From Qipengyuania sp. ABI-127-1 (GTDB lineage: Bacteria; Pseudomonadota; Alphaproteobacteria; Sphingomonadales; Sphingomonadaceae): DNA of 64,000 nucleotides. A model generated the notes under the pieces. The model did not search any database, was not told where the DNA came from, and was given only the letters and a program-made list of their open reading frames with translations. The stretch spans positions 1,460,501 to 1,524,500 of the forward strand of contig JALJCR010000001.1 of assembly GCA_022953095.1 (NCBI GenBank). Direction: 5' to 3'. The translations under genes were made by a program, and so were the position numbers. This document shows, in pieces, positions 21,447 through 30,985 of the stretch (positions within the stretch are counted from its first letter, which is position 1; each line of letters starts with the position of its first letter).

Positions 21447-22919
21447 ATGATTGGGAGCAATCTCAGCAGGAGCGAGCGACGCGCCGATGCGCGTGCGGTA
21501 GGGACGGAAGGGAAGCGCTGGATCCGTTCGTGGATAAACGTCTTCCGCTGCGAAACGGAAGCGCGTGTACCGGCGGACGAAGCGCGGCTTTCCGAATTGA
21601 TCGGCGAGGGTGAATATACCTGCGTCGGCAAATCGCATTCCTATAACGGGGTGCAGGTCGTGCCCGGCGTCACTGCGATGATGATGCGCGAGGGCGGGCT
21701 GAAAACGCTGACCTACGATCCCGCGACCGAAACCGTGCGCGTGGGCGCTTCGGTATCCGTGCGCGATCTCAAGCTCTTTCTGCGCGACGAGCATGGCCGC
21801 GGTTTGCACAATTCGGGCAATTTCATGGAGCAGTCGGTCATCGGCGCCCTGGCAACCGGCACGCATGGCTTCGGCCCGCGTGCGGTGATGGCCGACAGCA
21901 TCGTCGAGCTGAGCTTTCTCGACGGTGCGGGGCAGCGGGTGACGCTGAAACGCGGCGATCCCGATTTCGCCTATGTCGCGCTGTCTTTCGGCACGATCGC
22001 GCCTATCGTCGAACTGGTGCTCGAGACCAAGCCGCTTGAACCCTATGTGTCGGTCAGCTCGATGAGCCGTCTGTCGAAACTGGACGAGCTGAAGAAGGGC
22101 TCGATCGCGGCGAACTGGGCCGTATTACCTTACACCAATCCCGACGATCCGGTGATCATGCTCCACGCGCTGGCCGAATGCGACAAGGGGCAGGAACCGC
22201 TCGCCCACCCCGAGGCCAAGGGCGGCAGCGGCTGGTTCGCCAAGTGGTTCCTCAAACGCTATTACAAGTTCGACCGCTTCCTGCCAAAACTGCGCCGTCC
22301 GATGCAGCGGTTCATCGACTGGCTCGATCTCAAGCAGAGCGAGCGCGTGGTCACCGATCCGGACGATCTCGATTATCTCTACGATCCCAAGCCGGGGCTG
22401 AAGGAAAACCGCGCGCCGAGCATTACGCGCGGGCTCTTCTCGACCACGTACACAGGGTACAATCTCGCCTTTTTCGTACCGCTCGAAAAAGCGCCTGCCG
22501 TGGTGAAATTCATCATTCACGAGGCCGATGCGCTGCGCGATCTGGGCTTCTATCTCAAAGGTATCATCTCGGTACGCGAATTGCCGGGCGAGGCGGGGCC
22601 GCATTTCGCCGCCAATGCGCGCCAGCCGATGGCGGCGATCGACCTGTTCGCCGACCCGCGCGATTATGCTTGGCTCGAGCGGCTCCAGCGGCTGGTCATG
22701 CAATACGAACCCGATACGCGCCCGCATTTCGGCAAGAGCGCGCTGGGGCCGCATTTCCGCGATAGCCTCGGCCAGGTGCATCTCGATCGGCTGATGGCCA
22801 TCCATCGCACCCACTACCCGCAGGGCAGGCTGATGTTTTCGGAGCGCGTGCGCACGATGCTCGATGTCGGCCGTCCGCTACCGGGCGAAGCGGCGGCGGA
22901 TTCGGGGCTGGTCGGCTGA
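21447..22919 (+). CDS. FAD-binding oxidoreductase, D-arabinono-1,4-lactone-oxidase type
   Basis: 490 residues from the ATG at 21447, which follows an AGGGGGG site. The N-terminal FAD_binding_4 domain has GKSHSYNG and FMEQSVIGALATGTHGFG, the flavin-binding pattern of the aldonolactone/sugar-acid oxidase group (VAO family). The C-terminal half matches the ALO-type substrate domain and ends with MFSERVRTML. The substrate cannot be read from the sequence. No signal peptide is seen, so it is cytoplasmic or peripheral. A charged basic stretch (SGWFAKWFLKRYYKF) in the middle is atypical and might contact membrane. Confidence 0.85.
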   Translation: MIGSNLSRSERRADARAVGTEGKRWIRSWINVFRCETEARVPADEARLSELIGEGEYTCVGKSHSYNGVQVVPGVTAMMMREGGLKTLTYDPATETVRVGASVSVRDLKLFLRDEHGRGLHNSGNFMEQSVIGALATGTHGFGPRAVMADSIVELSFLDGAGQRVTLKRGDPDFAYVALSFGTIAPIVELVLETKPLEPYVSVSSMSRLSKLDELKKGSIAANWAVLPYTNPDDPVIMLHALAECDKGQEPLAHPEAKGGSGWFAKWFLKRYYKFDRFLPKLRRPMQRFIDWLDLKQSERVVTDPDDLDYLYDPKPGLKENRAPSITRGLFSTTYTGYNLAFFVPLEKAPAVVKFIIHEADALRDLGFYLKGIISVRELPGEAGPHFAANARQPMAAIDLFADPRDYAWLERLQRLVMQYEPDTRPHFGKSALGPHFRDSLGQVHLDRLMAIHRTHYPQGRLMFSERVRTMLDVGRPLPGEAAADSGLVG

Positions 22920-22960
22920 GATTTCGGCGGAACATGCACGGATTCCTGCGTTGAGACAGT

Positions 22961-24106
22961 GTGTCCGTCCCGCTCCGTTTCCTGCTGATAGTCATTCCGG
23001 TCATGCTGCTGGCCGTGCTGGTCGTGTGGCTGGCTCAGGCACAGACGGGTGTGGAAGATCCCGTCGTCGAGCAGGTCCAGGCCGAAATCGAACCGATCGC
23101 GCTTTCACCGGACCTAAAAGAGCTTGACCGCGAGATCAGCCGGATCGGCGGCACCTTCGCAGGCCATGTGGGTATCGCCGTGCACGATATCGAAGCGGGC
23201 GAAACGCTGCATTTCAACGGGCTGGAGCACTTCCCGCAACAAAGCGTCAGCAAGCTGTGGGTGGCGATGACCGCTCTGGACGAAGTCGATGCAGGCCGTA
23301 TCGATTTGGCAGAAATGGTCGAAATCCGCAGTCGCGATCTCACGGTTTTCTATCAGCCGATCCGCAAGATCGTGCGGCGGAAGGGCCGCTTCTCTTCGGA
23401 TTACGCCGATCTGATTGCCCGCGCGATCATCGAAAGCGACAATACTGCGAATGACCGTGTTTTAAGGCGCGTCGGCGGGCCGGAGGCGGTGCAGGATTTC
23501 CTCGACGGTCATGGCCTGTCGAGCATTCGTTTCGGCACCGACGAGCGGACCAAGCAGAGCGTGATCGCCGGGCTGGAATGGCGCCAGTCCTATTCGCAGG
23601 GACCGGCCTTTTTCGATGCGCGCGATGAGGTGCCTGAGGCACGCCGGCGCGAGGCCTTCGAAGCCTATCTTGCAGATCCGCTGGACGGCGCGCCGCCGGT
23701 GGCGATCGTCGAGGCGCTGGCCCGCCTCTATCGGGGTGATTTGCTTTCGCGGGAGTCGACCCGATTGCTGCTGGACACGCTGGAGCGGACCAAGAGCGGT
23801 CCGAGGCGATTGAAGGCGGGCGCACCTGAGGGCTGGATCGTGCGTCACAAGACGGGCACCGGACAATTCTTCGATGGCGAGCAGTCGGGCTATAACGATG
23901 TCGGCATCGTCACCTCTCCCGAGGGACGCAGCTACGCCATCGCCGTCATGATCGCTCGAACCCGCGAGCCGACCCCGGTGCGGATGGAGATGATGCAGGA
24001 CGTCGTTCGGGCCGTGGTGCGCTACCACGCGGCGCAATATGGGCCTCAGCTTTCCAGAGATTTGCCTAGCGCGGCGGGCGGCGCTGCACCGGGCGCAATT
24101 CCGTAA
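22961..24106 (+). CDS. Class A beta-lactamase-like serine hydrolase
   Basis: 381 residues with an N-terminal membrane or signal segment (FLLIVIPVMLLAVLVVWL). The three class A boxes are present: SVSK (95-98, nucleophile S95), SDN (159-161) and KTG (297-299). The expected ExxLN omega-loop glutamate motif is not obvious: the segment after SDN is longer than usual and reads DERTKQSVIAG at that place. It may be a beta-lactamase of a sphingomonad subgroup or a penicillin-binding-type hydrolase with another role. The start is a GTG at 22961. Its 3' end overlaps the convergent DUF2061 gene by 61 bases. Confidence 0.82.
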   Translation: MSVPLRFLLIVIPVMLLAVLVVWLAQAQTGVEDPVVEQVQAEIEPIALSPDLKELDREISRIGGTFAGHVGIAVHDIEAGETLHFNGLEHFPQQSVSKLWVAMTALDEVDAGRIDLAEMVEIRSRDLTVFYQPIRKIVRRKGRFSSDYADLIARAIIESDNTANDRVLRRVGGPEAVQDFLDGHGLSSIRFGTDERTKQSVIAGLEWRQSYSQGPAFFDARDEVPEARRREAFEAYLADPLDGAPPVAIVEALARLYRGDLLSRESTRLLLDTLERTKSGPRRLKAGAPEGWIVRHKTGTGQFFDGEQSGYNDVGIVTSPEGRSYAIAVMIARTREPTPVRMEMMQDVVRAVVRYHAAQYGPQLSRDLPSAAGGAAPGAIP

Positions 24107-24618
24107 TCGACGTGGGACCAGATCCTCTCGTGGAAGAAATAGAGGATCAGCTTGGTCACCACTTCCAACCCGCCGATCGATGCAGCCGTGGCGATGTTCC
24201 CGGTGAAGAGCCATGCGAGCAGCATGGTGTCGAGCGAGGCAAGAACGCGCCAGGTTGCCGTCTTGCTGGTGCTGCGGGAATAGCTCTCGCGCCGCTTGTC
24301 GCTAGTGAGAAAGGTGCCCCAGCGGTTCCACTCCCAGAACCGTTCGTGGAGATAATAAAGCACCATTTTGGTGAGGACTTCCGCTGTCGCAATCAGCCCC
24401 GCAGTGCCGAGGGCTTCCTTCTTGCTGTGTTCGAGGCCGAAGACGGGGCCGAGATAGGCGATGAGCAGGTAGGACAGCAGCAGCGTGTCGAGCGAGCCGA
24501 CCACACGCCAGGAAATTGCCTTGGCGAGCGAGCGGCGCCGCGTGACCAGCGGGTGGGCCGATGCCAGGTGAGCGCGGTTCTCGGGCTTGGGCCGCGAAAG
24601 CCCGTCAGCATCGTGCAT
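24046..24618 (-). CDS. Tandem DUF2061 membrane protein
   Basis: 190 residues with two copies of the DUF2061 domain: KAISWRVVGSLDTLLLSYLL at about 33-100 and TATWRVLASLDTMLLAWLF at about 120-180. Each copy has two membrane segments and ends in an HERxW motif. Its function is unknown; the family is small and integral to the inner membrane. It is the last gene of a left-reading operon beginning at 27826. Its tail overlaps the convergent serine hydrolase. Confidence 0.88.
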   Translation of the reverse strand: MHDADGLSRPKPENRAHLASAHPLVTRRRSLAKAISWRVVGSLDTLLLSYLLIAYLGPVFGLEHSKKEALGTAGLIATAEVLTKMVLYYLHERFWEWNRWGTFLTSDKRRESYSRSTSKTATWRVLASLDTMLLAWLFTGNIATAASIGGLEVVTKLILYFFHERIWSHVDYGIAPGAAPPAALGKSLES

Positions 24619-24627
24619 GGCGGGCCT

Positions 24628-25344
24628 TTATTCAGAGTTCCGAGGATTTGTCGAGCGCCGCTTCGGGACCCAGCGCATGACCCCGCCGGCCAGCGGTGTC
24701 CACAGCCCGGTACGGATACCGGCCGCGGCGAGTGTGTCGCTGGTCCACTGGTTGCACGTGTTGCCAAGGTGATAGGTGCCGGGGGCATCGTAGAACACGT
24801 CGTTGTCGAAATAGCCGGGATGGATGACGCGGCCTTCGAGCGGTGGCATGATCCGTTCGATTGCCGTCACCAGCCGGGCGTATTCGCCAGGTGCGATCCG
24901 CAGCACGCGCAGCGTCGGACTTGGCGCAGGGCGGACATAATGCGCGACATGCAGCAGACCGTCGCCATTGGCGAGCGCGCCGATCGCCGTCGACAACGTG
25001 ATATCCCCCCAGGTCGGCGTGTTTAGGAATACTTCGCGCTCGCCCCAGCTCACCGAGACATGCGTATAGGGGCGATAGGGCATCGACAGATCGCGTGCCG
25101 GGAACTCCGTCCGCCAGTCCTTTTGCGGGGAGGTCAGCGGCATGACGATGGCCGTGTGGACGCCATTGGTTTCCACCATGATGTCGATGCCGACGGCGGG
25201 CTCGGTCCAGCCTGCATTGCGCGGGATGGCGCTGCCGATCCATGCGGCGAGCAAGAACAGCGTCAGCAGCGTTGCGGGAACGGCCAGTGCCCAGGCAATC
25301 CACTTCGCCGCGCGTCTCACCGTATGCGGCTCTTGCGCAGCCAC
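24628..25344 (-). CDS. DUF2459/TIGR02117 family protein
   Basis: 238 residues. An N-terminal membrane anchor (about 15-38) is followed by a conserved periplasmic domain: VETNGVHTAIVMP, WGEREVFLNTPTW, and GNTCNQWTSDTL near the C-terminus. The pattern matches TIGR02117, whose function is not established. The conserved His and Cys/Asn residues hint at an enzyme, but this is inference. The start overlaps the prmA stop by 28 bases, so a shorter form with a downstream start is possible. It lies mid-operon between prmA and the DUF2061 gene. Confidence 0.85.
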   Translation of the reverse strand: MAAQEPHTVRRAAKWIAWALAVPATLLTLFLLAAWIGSAIPRNAGWTEPAVGIDIMVETNGVHTAIVMPLTSPQKDWRTEFPARDLSMPYRPYTHVSVSWGEREVFLNTPTWGDITLSTAIGALANGDGLLHVAHYVRPAPSPTLRVLRIAPGEYARLVTAIERIMPPLEGRVIHPGYFDNDVFYDAPGTYHLGNTCNQWTSDTLAAAGIRTGLWTPLAGGVMRWVPKRRSTNPRNSE

Positions 25345-26222
25345 AGGATCGACCAGTCGCCATTGACCAGCTTGCGCGACAGACGGAAGCCGAGTGCGCG
25401 GTAGGCGCGGCGCACGCGGATCTCCTGCGTTTCGAGCAGGCCGGCAAGCAGCAGGTTGCCGCCCGGTGTGATCGATCCAGCGAAGGAAGGCGCAAGCTCA
25501 ACCAGCGGCCCGGCAAGGATATTGGCGATGAACAGATCGTATGGGCCGCGCAGCGCGAGAAGCGGATCGTCCATCCCGTCGGCAATCACCATCGTCAGTT
25601 CGCCCGGTCGGTCGCCCTCGGCAATGGCATTGGTCGCCATATTGTCGCGCACCACGTCCGCGCAGACGGGATCGATATCCGATGCGGTGGCCGTGGCGCT
25701 CGGCCAGAGGTGCATGGCGGCAAAGGCCAGCAATCCGGTGCCCGTGCCGATATCGACGTGATTGCGCGCGACCACGCCCTCGCGCTTCATCAGATCGAGC
25801 ATGGCGAGGCAGCCCGCCGTCGTCTCGTGCTGGCCGGTGCCGAAGGCCTGGCTGGCGGGTATGACGAAATCGACCATCGCCGGATCGGCTTCATGTTCTG
25901 GCGTGCGGACGTGAAAGCGGCCCGCGCGGATCGGATCGACGCCTCTCTGGCTTTCGGTCACCCAGTCGGTGTCGGGCAGTTTTTCGACCGAAAGGGCGGG
26001 AGGCGTGCCTTCGAACAGCGCGGCCACGCGCTCGAGATCGGCCGGTTTGGGCTTGCGGTCGAGATAGACTTCGAAAGTCCATTCGTCGGGCAGATGGTCG
26101 GCGACTTCCATGCCGGTGACCACCCATTCGGCGGGCCAGTCAAGCGCATCCTCATGCGCGACCAGCGCCGCCCTGGCGACCGATTTGGATACCTCGGCAT
26201 GGATTTTCCAGGCGTCATCCAC
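25317..26222 (-). CDS. prmA: Ribosomal protein L11 methyltransferase
   Basis: 301 residues from a GTG at 26222 that overlaps the preceding gene's stop by 8 bases; an upstream ATG at 26276 is possible but lies deep in that gene. The class I SAM domain shows DIGTGTGLLAFAAM, with ASDIDPVC next and the FIANILAGPL motif of PrmA. QAFGTGQHETT is the substrate-side signature. It methylates lysines and the N-terminus of L11 in the cytoplasm. The gene sits in an operon with unrelated small enzymes, which is common for prmA in this group. Confidence 0.95.
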   Translation of the reverse strand: MDDAWKIHAEVSKSVARAALVAHEDALDWPAEWVVTGMEVADHLPDEWTFEVYLDRKPKPADLERVAALFEGTPPALSVEKLPDTDWVTESQRGVDPIRAGRFHVRTPEHEADPAMVDFVIPASQAFGTGQHETTAGCLAMLDLMKREGVVARNHVDIGTGTGLLAFAAMHLWPSATATASDIDPVCADVVRDNMATNAIAEGDRPGELTMVIADGMDDPLLALRGPYDLFIANILAGPLVELAPSFAGSITPGGNLLLAGLLETQEIRVRRAYRALGFRLSRKLVNGDWSILWLRKSRIR

Positions 26223-27126
26223 CGGCGCGTTCCTTGGCGAGGCGCTGGTCGAGACGGGCTTCGACGGCATCGGCATAGTGCGTGCAGCTCATCCCGCCGA
26301 CCAGCGATCCGCGGGCCGCGCGCTCGACCATTTCGCTGGCGGAGGGATGCGGTGTGAGCAGCAGATCGCAGTCCACTTCGCGCAAGGTTTGCAGCCCGGC
26401 GCGATAGGCGGCGACATAGTCGGGATGGTCGGCGAAGCGGTAGTTATCGCTGCTGACCGGCGAGAGCGAGTCGGCATAGACGATATCGAGGCAGTCCCCT
26501 GCTGCATCGCAGGATTGCCATGTCCAGCTCAGCGCGCCGGGCGAATGTCCGGGGGTGGCGAGGGCGGTCAGCGTGGCCGTTTCGCTGCGGACCGTGTTGC
26601 CATCGTCGACCATTACGTCGACACCGACCGGTTCCATGGCATCATGCATGCCGAATTGCGGATCCTGCGGGTCGGATTCGCCCGTTCTCAGGACCTCGAC
26701 CGCTCTGCGCGAGGCGACGACATGCGCGCCGCTGGCTTGTTTGATCAGCGCATGGCCGCCGGTGTGATCGAAATGCTCGTGGCTGTGCAACAGGCTGGCA
26801 ATCTCGTTGGGGCGGAAGCCGAGCTTGCCGATATTGTCGAGCACGACTTTGGCACCTGCCTCGGTCCCGCTGTCTATCAGCACGTGGCCCTGCTCGCCTG
26901 CGATAAGGATCGCCGAAATACCGCAGGTGCCGACGTAATAGGTCGATCCATGGATACGATAGGGCGGGGCGGGCTTGTCCCACTCGTCCCATTGGGTGCA
27001 GCCGGCCGCCCATTGCTGCGGCGAGACGCGTTCGGGCTGGGGCAGTGGATCGGGGCGCTGGATCGGCGGGGCGCAGGCGGTAAGCAGCGCGGTCAGAGCC
27101 AGCGCGCAGTTCATTCTAGCGGACAT
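26215..27126 (-). CDS. Subclass B3-like metallo-beta-lactamase (lipoprotein)
   Basis: 303 residues from the ATG at 27126, chosen because MSARMNCALALTALLTAC gives a basic n-region plus lipobox; 27114 is the alternative. Zinc ligands: HSHEHFDH (114-121), then TPGHSPG, and the downstream His in LTPHPSASE, as in subclass B3 enzymes. Export as a lipoprotein to the periplasm fits the family. It may hydrolyse beta-lactams, but related chromosomal B3-like proteins can have other substrates. It overlaps the SDR gene upstream and prmA downstream, so it is part of one operon. Confidence 0.87.
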   Translation of the reverse strand: MSARMNCALALTALLTACAPPIQRPDPLPQPERVSPQQWAAGCTQWDEWDKPAPPYRIHGSTYYVGTCGISAILIAGEQGHVLIDSGTEAGAKVVLDNIGKLGFRPNEIASLLHSHEHFDHTGGHALIKQASGAHVVASRRAVEVLRTGESDPQDPQFGMHDAMEPVGVDVMVDDGNTVRSETATLTALATPGHSPGALSWTWQSCDAAGDCLDIVYADSLSPVSSDNYRFADHPDYVAAYRAGLQTLREVDCDLLLTPHPSASEMVERAARGSLVGGMSCTHYADAVEARLDQRLAKERAGG

Positions 27127-27826
27127 AGCTGGCTCCATTGGCATCGAGCGTCGCGCCGGTCATGCTCGGCGGGGCATCGAGCGCGCAGAAGGTGATGATC
27201 CTGGCGATTTCCTCCGGCTGGGCAACGCGGCCGAGCGGGATGTCGGCCAGCAGGCCGGAACCGCCGCGGCTTTCGAGATAGTCGCCCGCCATCGACGTGT
27301 CGGTAAAGCCTGGGGTGATCGCGAAGCTCAATATGCCCTCGCTGGCATATTGGCGCGCGATGGTCTTGTGCATCGCCAGCATTCCGCCCTTGCTTGCGGC
27401 ATAGTGCCAATGCGCGGGCGAATCGCCGCGATGGCCCGCCCGGCTGGCAACATGGACGATGCGCCCCGGTACGCCGCGCTCTTGCCAGTGCTTCACGGCG
27501 AAACGGCTGAGCTGCGCTGCGGCGGTCAGATTGATCCGCATCGTATCTTCCCAGGCATCGAGCCATTCGATGTCCGAGCGATCGATCGGATTGGGATCGA
27601 ACAGGCCGGCATTGTTGATCAGCACGTCGATCGCACCGCCGAGACGGGCAAGGGCGGCTTCCCACAATTCATACGGGGCGCCCGGTTCGCAGAAATCGGC
27701 CGGAACCGTGTCGACCGAATTGCTATGCGTCGCTTGGCCAATGACCTCGGCGCCGCGCGCTTCGAGCGCTGTCTTGGCTGCCGCGCCGATCCCGCGGGAA
27801 CTGCCGGTAAGGAGGATGTTCGTCAT
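27116..27826 (-). CDS. SDR-family oxidoreductase
   Basis: 236 residues, classical SDR: LLTGSSRGIGAAA at the N-terminus, INNAGLF, catalytic serine in HVASRAGHRG and YAASK for the Tyr-Lys pair, with ITPGFTDTSM typical of the C-terminal part. The substrate is unknown. It is the first gene of the left-reading operon (SDR, metallo-beta-lactamase, prmA, DUF2459, DUF2061). It is separated from sdhC by a palindromic repeat at 27856-27940. Confidence 0.93.
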   Translation of the reverse strand: MTNILLTGSSRGIGAAAKTALEARGAEVIGQATHSNSVDTVPADFCEPGAPYELWEAALARLGGAIDVLINNAGLFDPNPIDRSDIEWLDAWEDTMRINLTAAAQLSRFAVKHWQERGVPGRIVHVASRAGHRGDSPAHWHYAASKGGMLAMHKTIARQYASEGILSFAITPGFTDTSMAGDYLESRGGSGLLADIPLGRVAQPEEIARIITFCALDAPPSMTGATLDANGASYVR

Positions 27827-27855
27827 AAGGTGCGGTTACCGCCTCTCTACTCCCG

Positions 27856-27940
27856 CGTCACCCCCGCGCAGGCGAGGGTCCATACGACCGTTGCCAGTGG
27901 CAGGAGGGGCATCTGGATTCCCGCCTTCGCGGGAATGACG
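27856..27940. repeat. Intergenic palindromic repeat between SDR and sdhC
   Basis: 85 bases bounded by CGTCA and TGACG. The right half contains a perfect hairpin, TTCCCGC-CTTC-GCGGGAA (27918-27935); the left half has the degenerate CCCGCGCAGGCGAGGG. This is the common alphaproteobacterial type of extragenic palindrome. It lies between two divergently read genes. Confidence 0.75.
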
Positions 27941-28030
27941 GGAAGGTTGGAAAGAGGAGGCTCTACGCCTTGCACCATGCGCCAGCTTCGCTAAGGGAAG
28001 GCCTCCAAATTATCCAACCGGACGAAACGC

Positions 28031-28411
28031 ATGGCCAACCGCCCGATCGCACCGCACCTTCAGATATGGAAATGGGGACCGCATATGGCGGTTTCGATCC
28101 TCCACCGCATCACCGGCGATGGGCTCGCTCTTGTCGGCCTTGGCGTGCTGCTGTGGTGGCTGGGTGCGATGGCTGCGGGGCCGGCGGCCTATGCGACTTT
28201 CGAAGCGATAATGGGATCGCCGCTGGGCATGGTGGTGCTGGTTGGCCTGTCGTGGGCCTTCTTCACCCACATGATGAGCGGCCTTCGCCACTTCGTCCTC
28301 GACATCGGCGCCGGTTACGAACTCGACACGAACAAGACCTGGTCGATCCTCGCACCGGTCATCGGCATCCTTCTTACGGCGGGCTTCTGGGCCCTCGTCC
28401 TTCTCAAGTGA
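28031..28411 (+). CDS. sdhC: Succinate dehydrogenase cytochrome b556 subunit
   Basis: 126 residues with three membrane segments. The heme-ligand histidine lies in SGLRHFVLD, and SILHRITGDGLAL is the N-terminal family signature near the quinone site. With SdhD it anchors the succinate dehydrogenase to the inner membrane and passes electrons to quinone. It starts the sdhCDA cluster, with sdhD 9 bases downstream. Confidence 0.96.
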   Translation: MANRPIAPHLQIWKWGPHMAVSILHRITGDGLALVGLGVLLWWLGAMAAGPAAYATFEAIMGSPLGMVVLVGLSWAFFTHMMSGLRHFVLDIGAGYELDTNKTWSILAPVIGILLTAGFWALVLLK

Positions 28412-28420
28412 GCATCACCC

Positions 28421-28807
28421 ATGGGTAACGGAACCTCCATCGGACGCGTGCGCGGGCTTGGCTCGGCGCATGAGGGCGCGCATCACTGGCTGGTGCAGCG
28501 CTTCACCGCCATCGGCAATCTGGTGCTGATGCTTTTCCTCGCGGTGAGCCTCGCGCTGCTGCCGGACTATTCCTACGCCACCGTGACCGGCTGGGCCTCG
28601 CAGACGCTGCCCGCCACCGCGCTGGCGCTGCTGATCGTTTCGGTCTTCTGGCACGCGCGGCTCGGCCTGCAGGTGTTGATTGAGGACTATGTCCATGACG
28701 CCGGAACCAAGTTCGGCACTCTCGCCCTTCTCAACCTTGCAACCATTGGCGGCGGCGCCTTCGGCCTCGTTTCGATCGCCCGCATCGCCCTCGGAGGAGC
28801 CGCCTGA
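28421..28807 (+). CDS. sdhD: Succinate dehydrogenase hydrophobic anchor subunit
   Basis: 128 residues, three membrane segments. [16 protein letters not shown] carries the second heme-ligand histidine and is the family signature. The stop overlaps the sdhA start (TGATG), so the two are translationally coupled. Together with SdhC it forms the membrane part of complex II. Confidence 0.95.
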   Translation: MGNGTSIGRVRGLGSAHEGAHHWLVQRFTAIGNLVLMLFLAVSLALLPDYSYATVTGWASQTLPATALALLIVSVFWHARLGLQVLIEDYVHDAGTKFGTLALLNLATIGGGAFGLVSIARIALGGAA

Positions 28808-30636
28808 TGGCCCGTACCGACACTTTCAGCATCAACGGCCGCGAATATCCGATCACCGATCACACCTATGACGTGGTCGTCGTCGGCGCGGGCGGCTCGG
28901 GCCTGCGCGCCACCATGGGCGCCGCCGAAAGCGGTCTCAAGACCGCCAACATCACCAAGGTCTTCCCAACCCGTTCGCACACCGTCGCGGCGCAGGGCGG
29001 CATCGCCGCCAGCCTCGGCAATAATACGCCCGACCACTGGACGTGGCATATGTACGATACGGTCAAGGGTTCCGACTGGCTCGGCGACCAGGACGCGATC
29101 GAATATATGGTCCGCGAAGCCCCGCAGGCGGTGTACGAGCTGGAGCACGCCGGCGTGCCCTTCAGCCGCAACGACGACGGCACGATCTACCAGCGCCCCT
29201 TCGGCGGCCACATGCAGAATATGGGCGAAGGCCCGCCGGTGCAGCGCACCTGCGCCGCCGCCGACCGCACCGGCCACGCCATGCTCCACGCGCTCTACCA
29301 GCAGAGCCTGAAGTATGACGCGGACTTCTTCATCGAGTATTTCGCGCTCGACCTGATCATGAAGGACGGTCAATGCGTCGGCGTGATCGCCATGTGCCTC
29401 GACGATGGCACCATCCACCGCTTCCGGTCGAAGGCGGTCGTTCTGGCGACCGGCGGCTATGGTCGCTGCTACTTCACCGCGACATCGGCACACACCTGCA
29501 CGGGCGACGGCGGCGGCATGGTGCTGCGTGCAGGCCTTCCGATGCAGGATATGGAATTCGTCCAGTTCCACCCGACCGGCATTTACGGCGCAGGCGTGCT
29601 CATCACCGAGGGTGCGCGCGGCGAGGGCGGTTACCTCACCAATTCCGAAGGCGAGCGTTTCATGGAGCGCTACGCGCCCAGCGCGAAGGATCTCGCCTCG
29701 CGCGACGTCGTGTCGCGTTCGATGGCGCTCGAAATGCGCGAAGGCCGCGGTGTGGGGCCGGAGAAGGACCACATCTACCTCCACCTCGACCACATCGACC
29801 CGAACGTACTCGCCCAGCGCCTTCCGGGCATCACCGAAAGCGGCAAGATCTTCGCCGGCGTCGACCTGACCCGCGAACCGCTGCCCGTCACCCCGACCGT
29901 CCACTACAACATGGGCGGCATTCCCTGTAACTATCACGGCGAAGTGATGGCGGGCGACACAAACGATCCCGAAAAGATCGTCCCCGGCCTGTTCGCGGTG
30001 GGCGAGGCGGCCTGCGTTTCGGTGCACGGTGCGAACCGTCTTGGCTCGAACTCGCTGATCGACCTCGTGGTGTTCGGCCGCGCGACCGGCCATCGCCTGA
30101 AAGAATTGATCAAGCCGGGTACGTCGCATGACGAGCTTCCGGCCGACAGCGCCGAATTGTCGCTCACCCGTCTCGACCACTTCCGCCATGCCGACGGCGG
30201 CACGCCCACTGCGGCGCTGCGCGCGGACATGCAGAAGACAATGACCCGCCACGCAGCCGTGTTCCGCGACAGCAAGCTGATGGCCGAGGGCGTCGAGAAC
30301 CTGAAGCAGATCAACAAGCGTATGGAGGACATCAAGGTCCACGACCGCTCGCTGATCTGGAACAGCGACCTCATCGAGACGCTCGAGCTCGACAACCTCA
30401 TGGCGCAGGCCAATGTCACCATGGCATCGGCCGAGAACCGCAAGGAAAGCCGCGGCGCCCACGCGCACGAGGATTTCCCCGACCGCAACGATGGCGAATG
30501 GATGAAGCACACCATCGCCTGGTTCGAAGGCTGGGGCGGAAACGGCGGCGGCGTGAAGATCGACTACCGCCCGGTCCACGAATACACGCTGACCGACGAT
30601 GTGAAGTACATCGAGCCGAAGAAGCGGGTTTATTGA
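28807..30636 (+). CDS. sdhA: Succinate dehydrogenase flavoprotein subunit
   Basis: 609 residues. The dinucleotide-binding [11 protein letters not shown] is at the N-terminus; the covalent-FAD histidine is H58 in [10 protein letters not shown]. The active-site segment [11 protein letters not shown] and the C-terminal [14 protein letters not shown] are intact. It oxidises succinate to fumarate in the TCA cycle. The expected iron-sulfur subunit gene sdhB does not follow: a hairpin and a convergent toxin-antitoxin pair do. sdhB must lie outside the window. Confidence 0.98.
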   Translation: MARTDTFSINGREYPITDHTYDVVVVGAGGSGLRATMGAAESGLKTANITKVFPTRSHTVAAQGGIAASLGNNTPDHWTWHMYDTVKGSDWLGDQDAIEYMVREAPQAVYELEHAGVPFSRNDDGTIYQRPFGGHMQNMGEGPPVQRTCAAADRTGHAMLHALYQQSLKYDADFFIEYFALDLIMKDGQCVGVIAMCLDDGTIHRFRSKAVVLATGGYGRCYFTATSAHTCTGDGGGMVLRAGLPMQDMEFVQFHPTGIYGAGVLITEGARGEGGYLTNSEGERFMERYAPSAKDLASRDVVSRSMALEMREGRGVGPEKDHIYLHLDHIDPNVLAQRLPGITESGKIFAGVDLTREPLPVTPTVHYNMGGIPCNYHGEVMAGDTNDPEKIVPGLFAVGEAACVSVHGANRLGSNSLIDLVVFGRATGHRLKELIKPGTSHDELPADSAELSLTRLDHFRHADGGTPTAALRADMQKTMTRHAAVFRDSKLMAEGVENLKQINKRMEDIKVHDRSLIWNSDLIETLELDNLMAQANVTMASAENRKESRGAHAHEDFPDRNDGEWMKHTIAWFEGWGGNGGGVKIDYRPVHEYTLTDDVKYIEPKKRVY

Positions 30637-30647
30637 TCGGGACAGGG

Positions 30648-30670
30648 CGCCCGCCGATTTGCGGCGGGCG
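30648..30670. terminator. Hairpin after sdhA
   Basis: CGCCCGCCG (30648-30656) pairs perfectly with CGGCGGGCG (30662-30670) around a 5-base loop, 12 bases after the sdhA stop. It lacks a T run but lies between convergent genes, so a role in ending both transcripts is likely. Confidence 0.6.
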
Positions 30671-30697
30671 GTCGTCCCGTTCCGGACAGATGCTGCG

Positions 30698-30985
30698 CTA
30701 GAGGCTTTTCTCTACATCCATGCGGTTGTGTAGGATGCGGACGACGTCGACCATTCGGCCTTCGACCATGTAGAAAATCAGATGCTCACCGCTCGGAGCC
30801 TTTCGAAAGGTATCCGACTGCCCCGCATATTCGGGGTAGCTTTCCGGATAGTCGCAAATGCGCGCAATGCGGGTTTCAATGCCCCGAACATAGTCGTCGG
30901 CTTGATCGACTCCCCAACTATCCGCCGTGGCAAGCCAGATGGTGGCCAGATCGACCTTCGCGGCATCGCGTAAGCGGAACGGCAT
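30698..30985 (-). CDS. ParE-family toxin
   Basis: 95 residues with the RelE/ParE pattern: PFRLRDAAKVDLATIW at the N-terminus, IARICDYPESYPEY in the middle, HLIFYMVEGRMVDVVRILHNRMD at the end. ParE toxins usually poison gyrase. The ATG at 30985 shares its A with the antitoxin stop (TGATG), so the antitoxin is made first. The longer open frame extending to 31303 is rejected on this overlap. Confidence 0.9.
   Translation of the reverse strand: MPFRLRDAAKVDLATIWLATADSWGVDQADDYVRGIETRIARICDYPESYPEYAGQSDTFRKAPSGEHLIFYMVEGRMVDVVRILHNRMDVEKSL

Noticed and set aside
28687..30579. 630-residue minus-strand frame opposite sdhA
   Set aside because: Antisense shadow of a strongly conserved flavoprotein gene.
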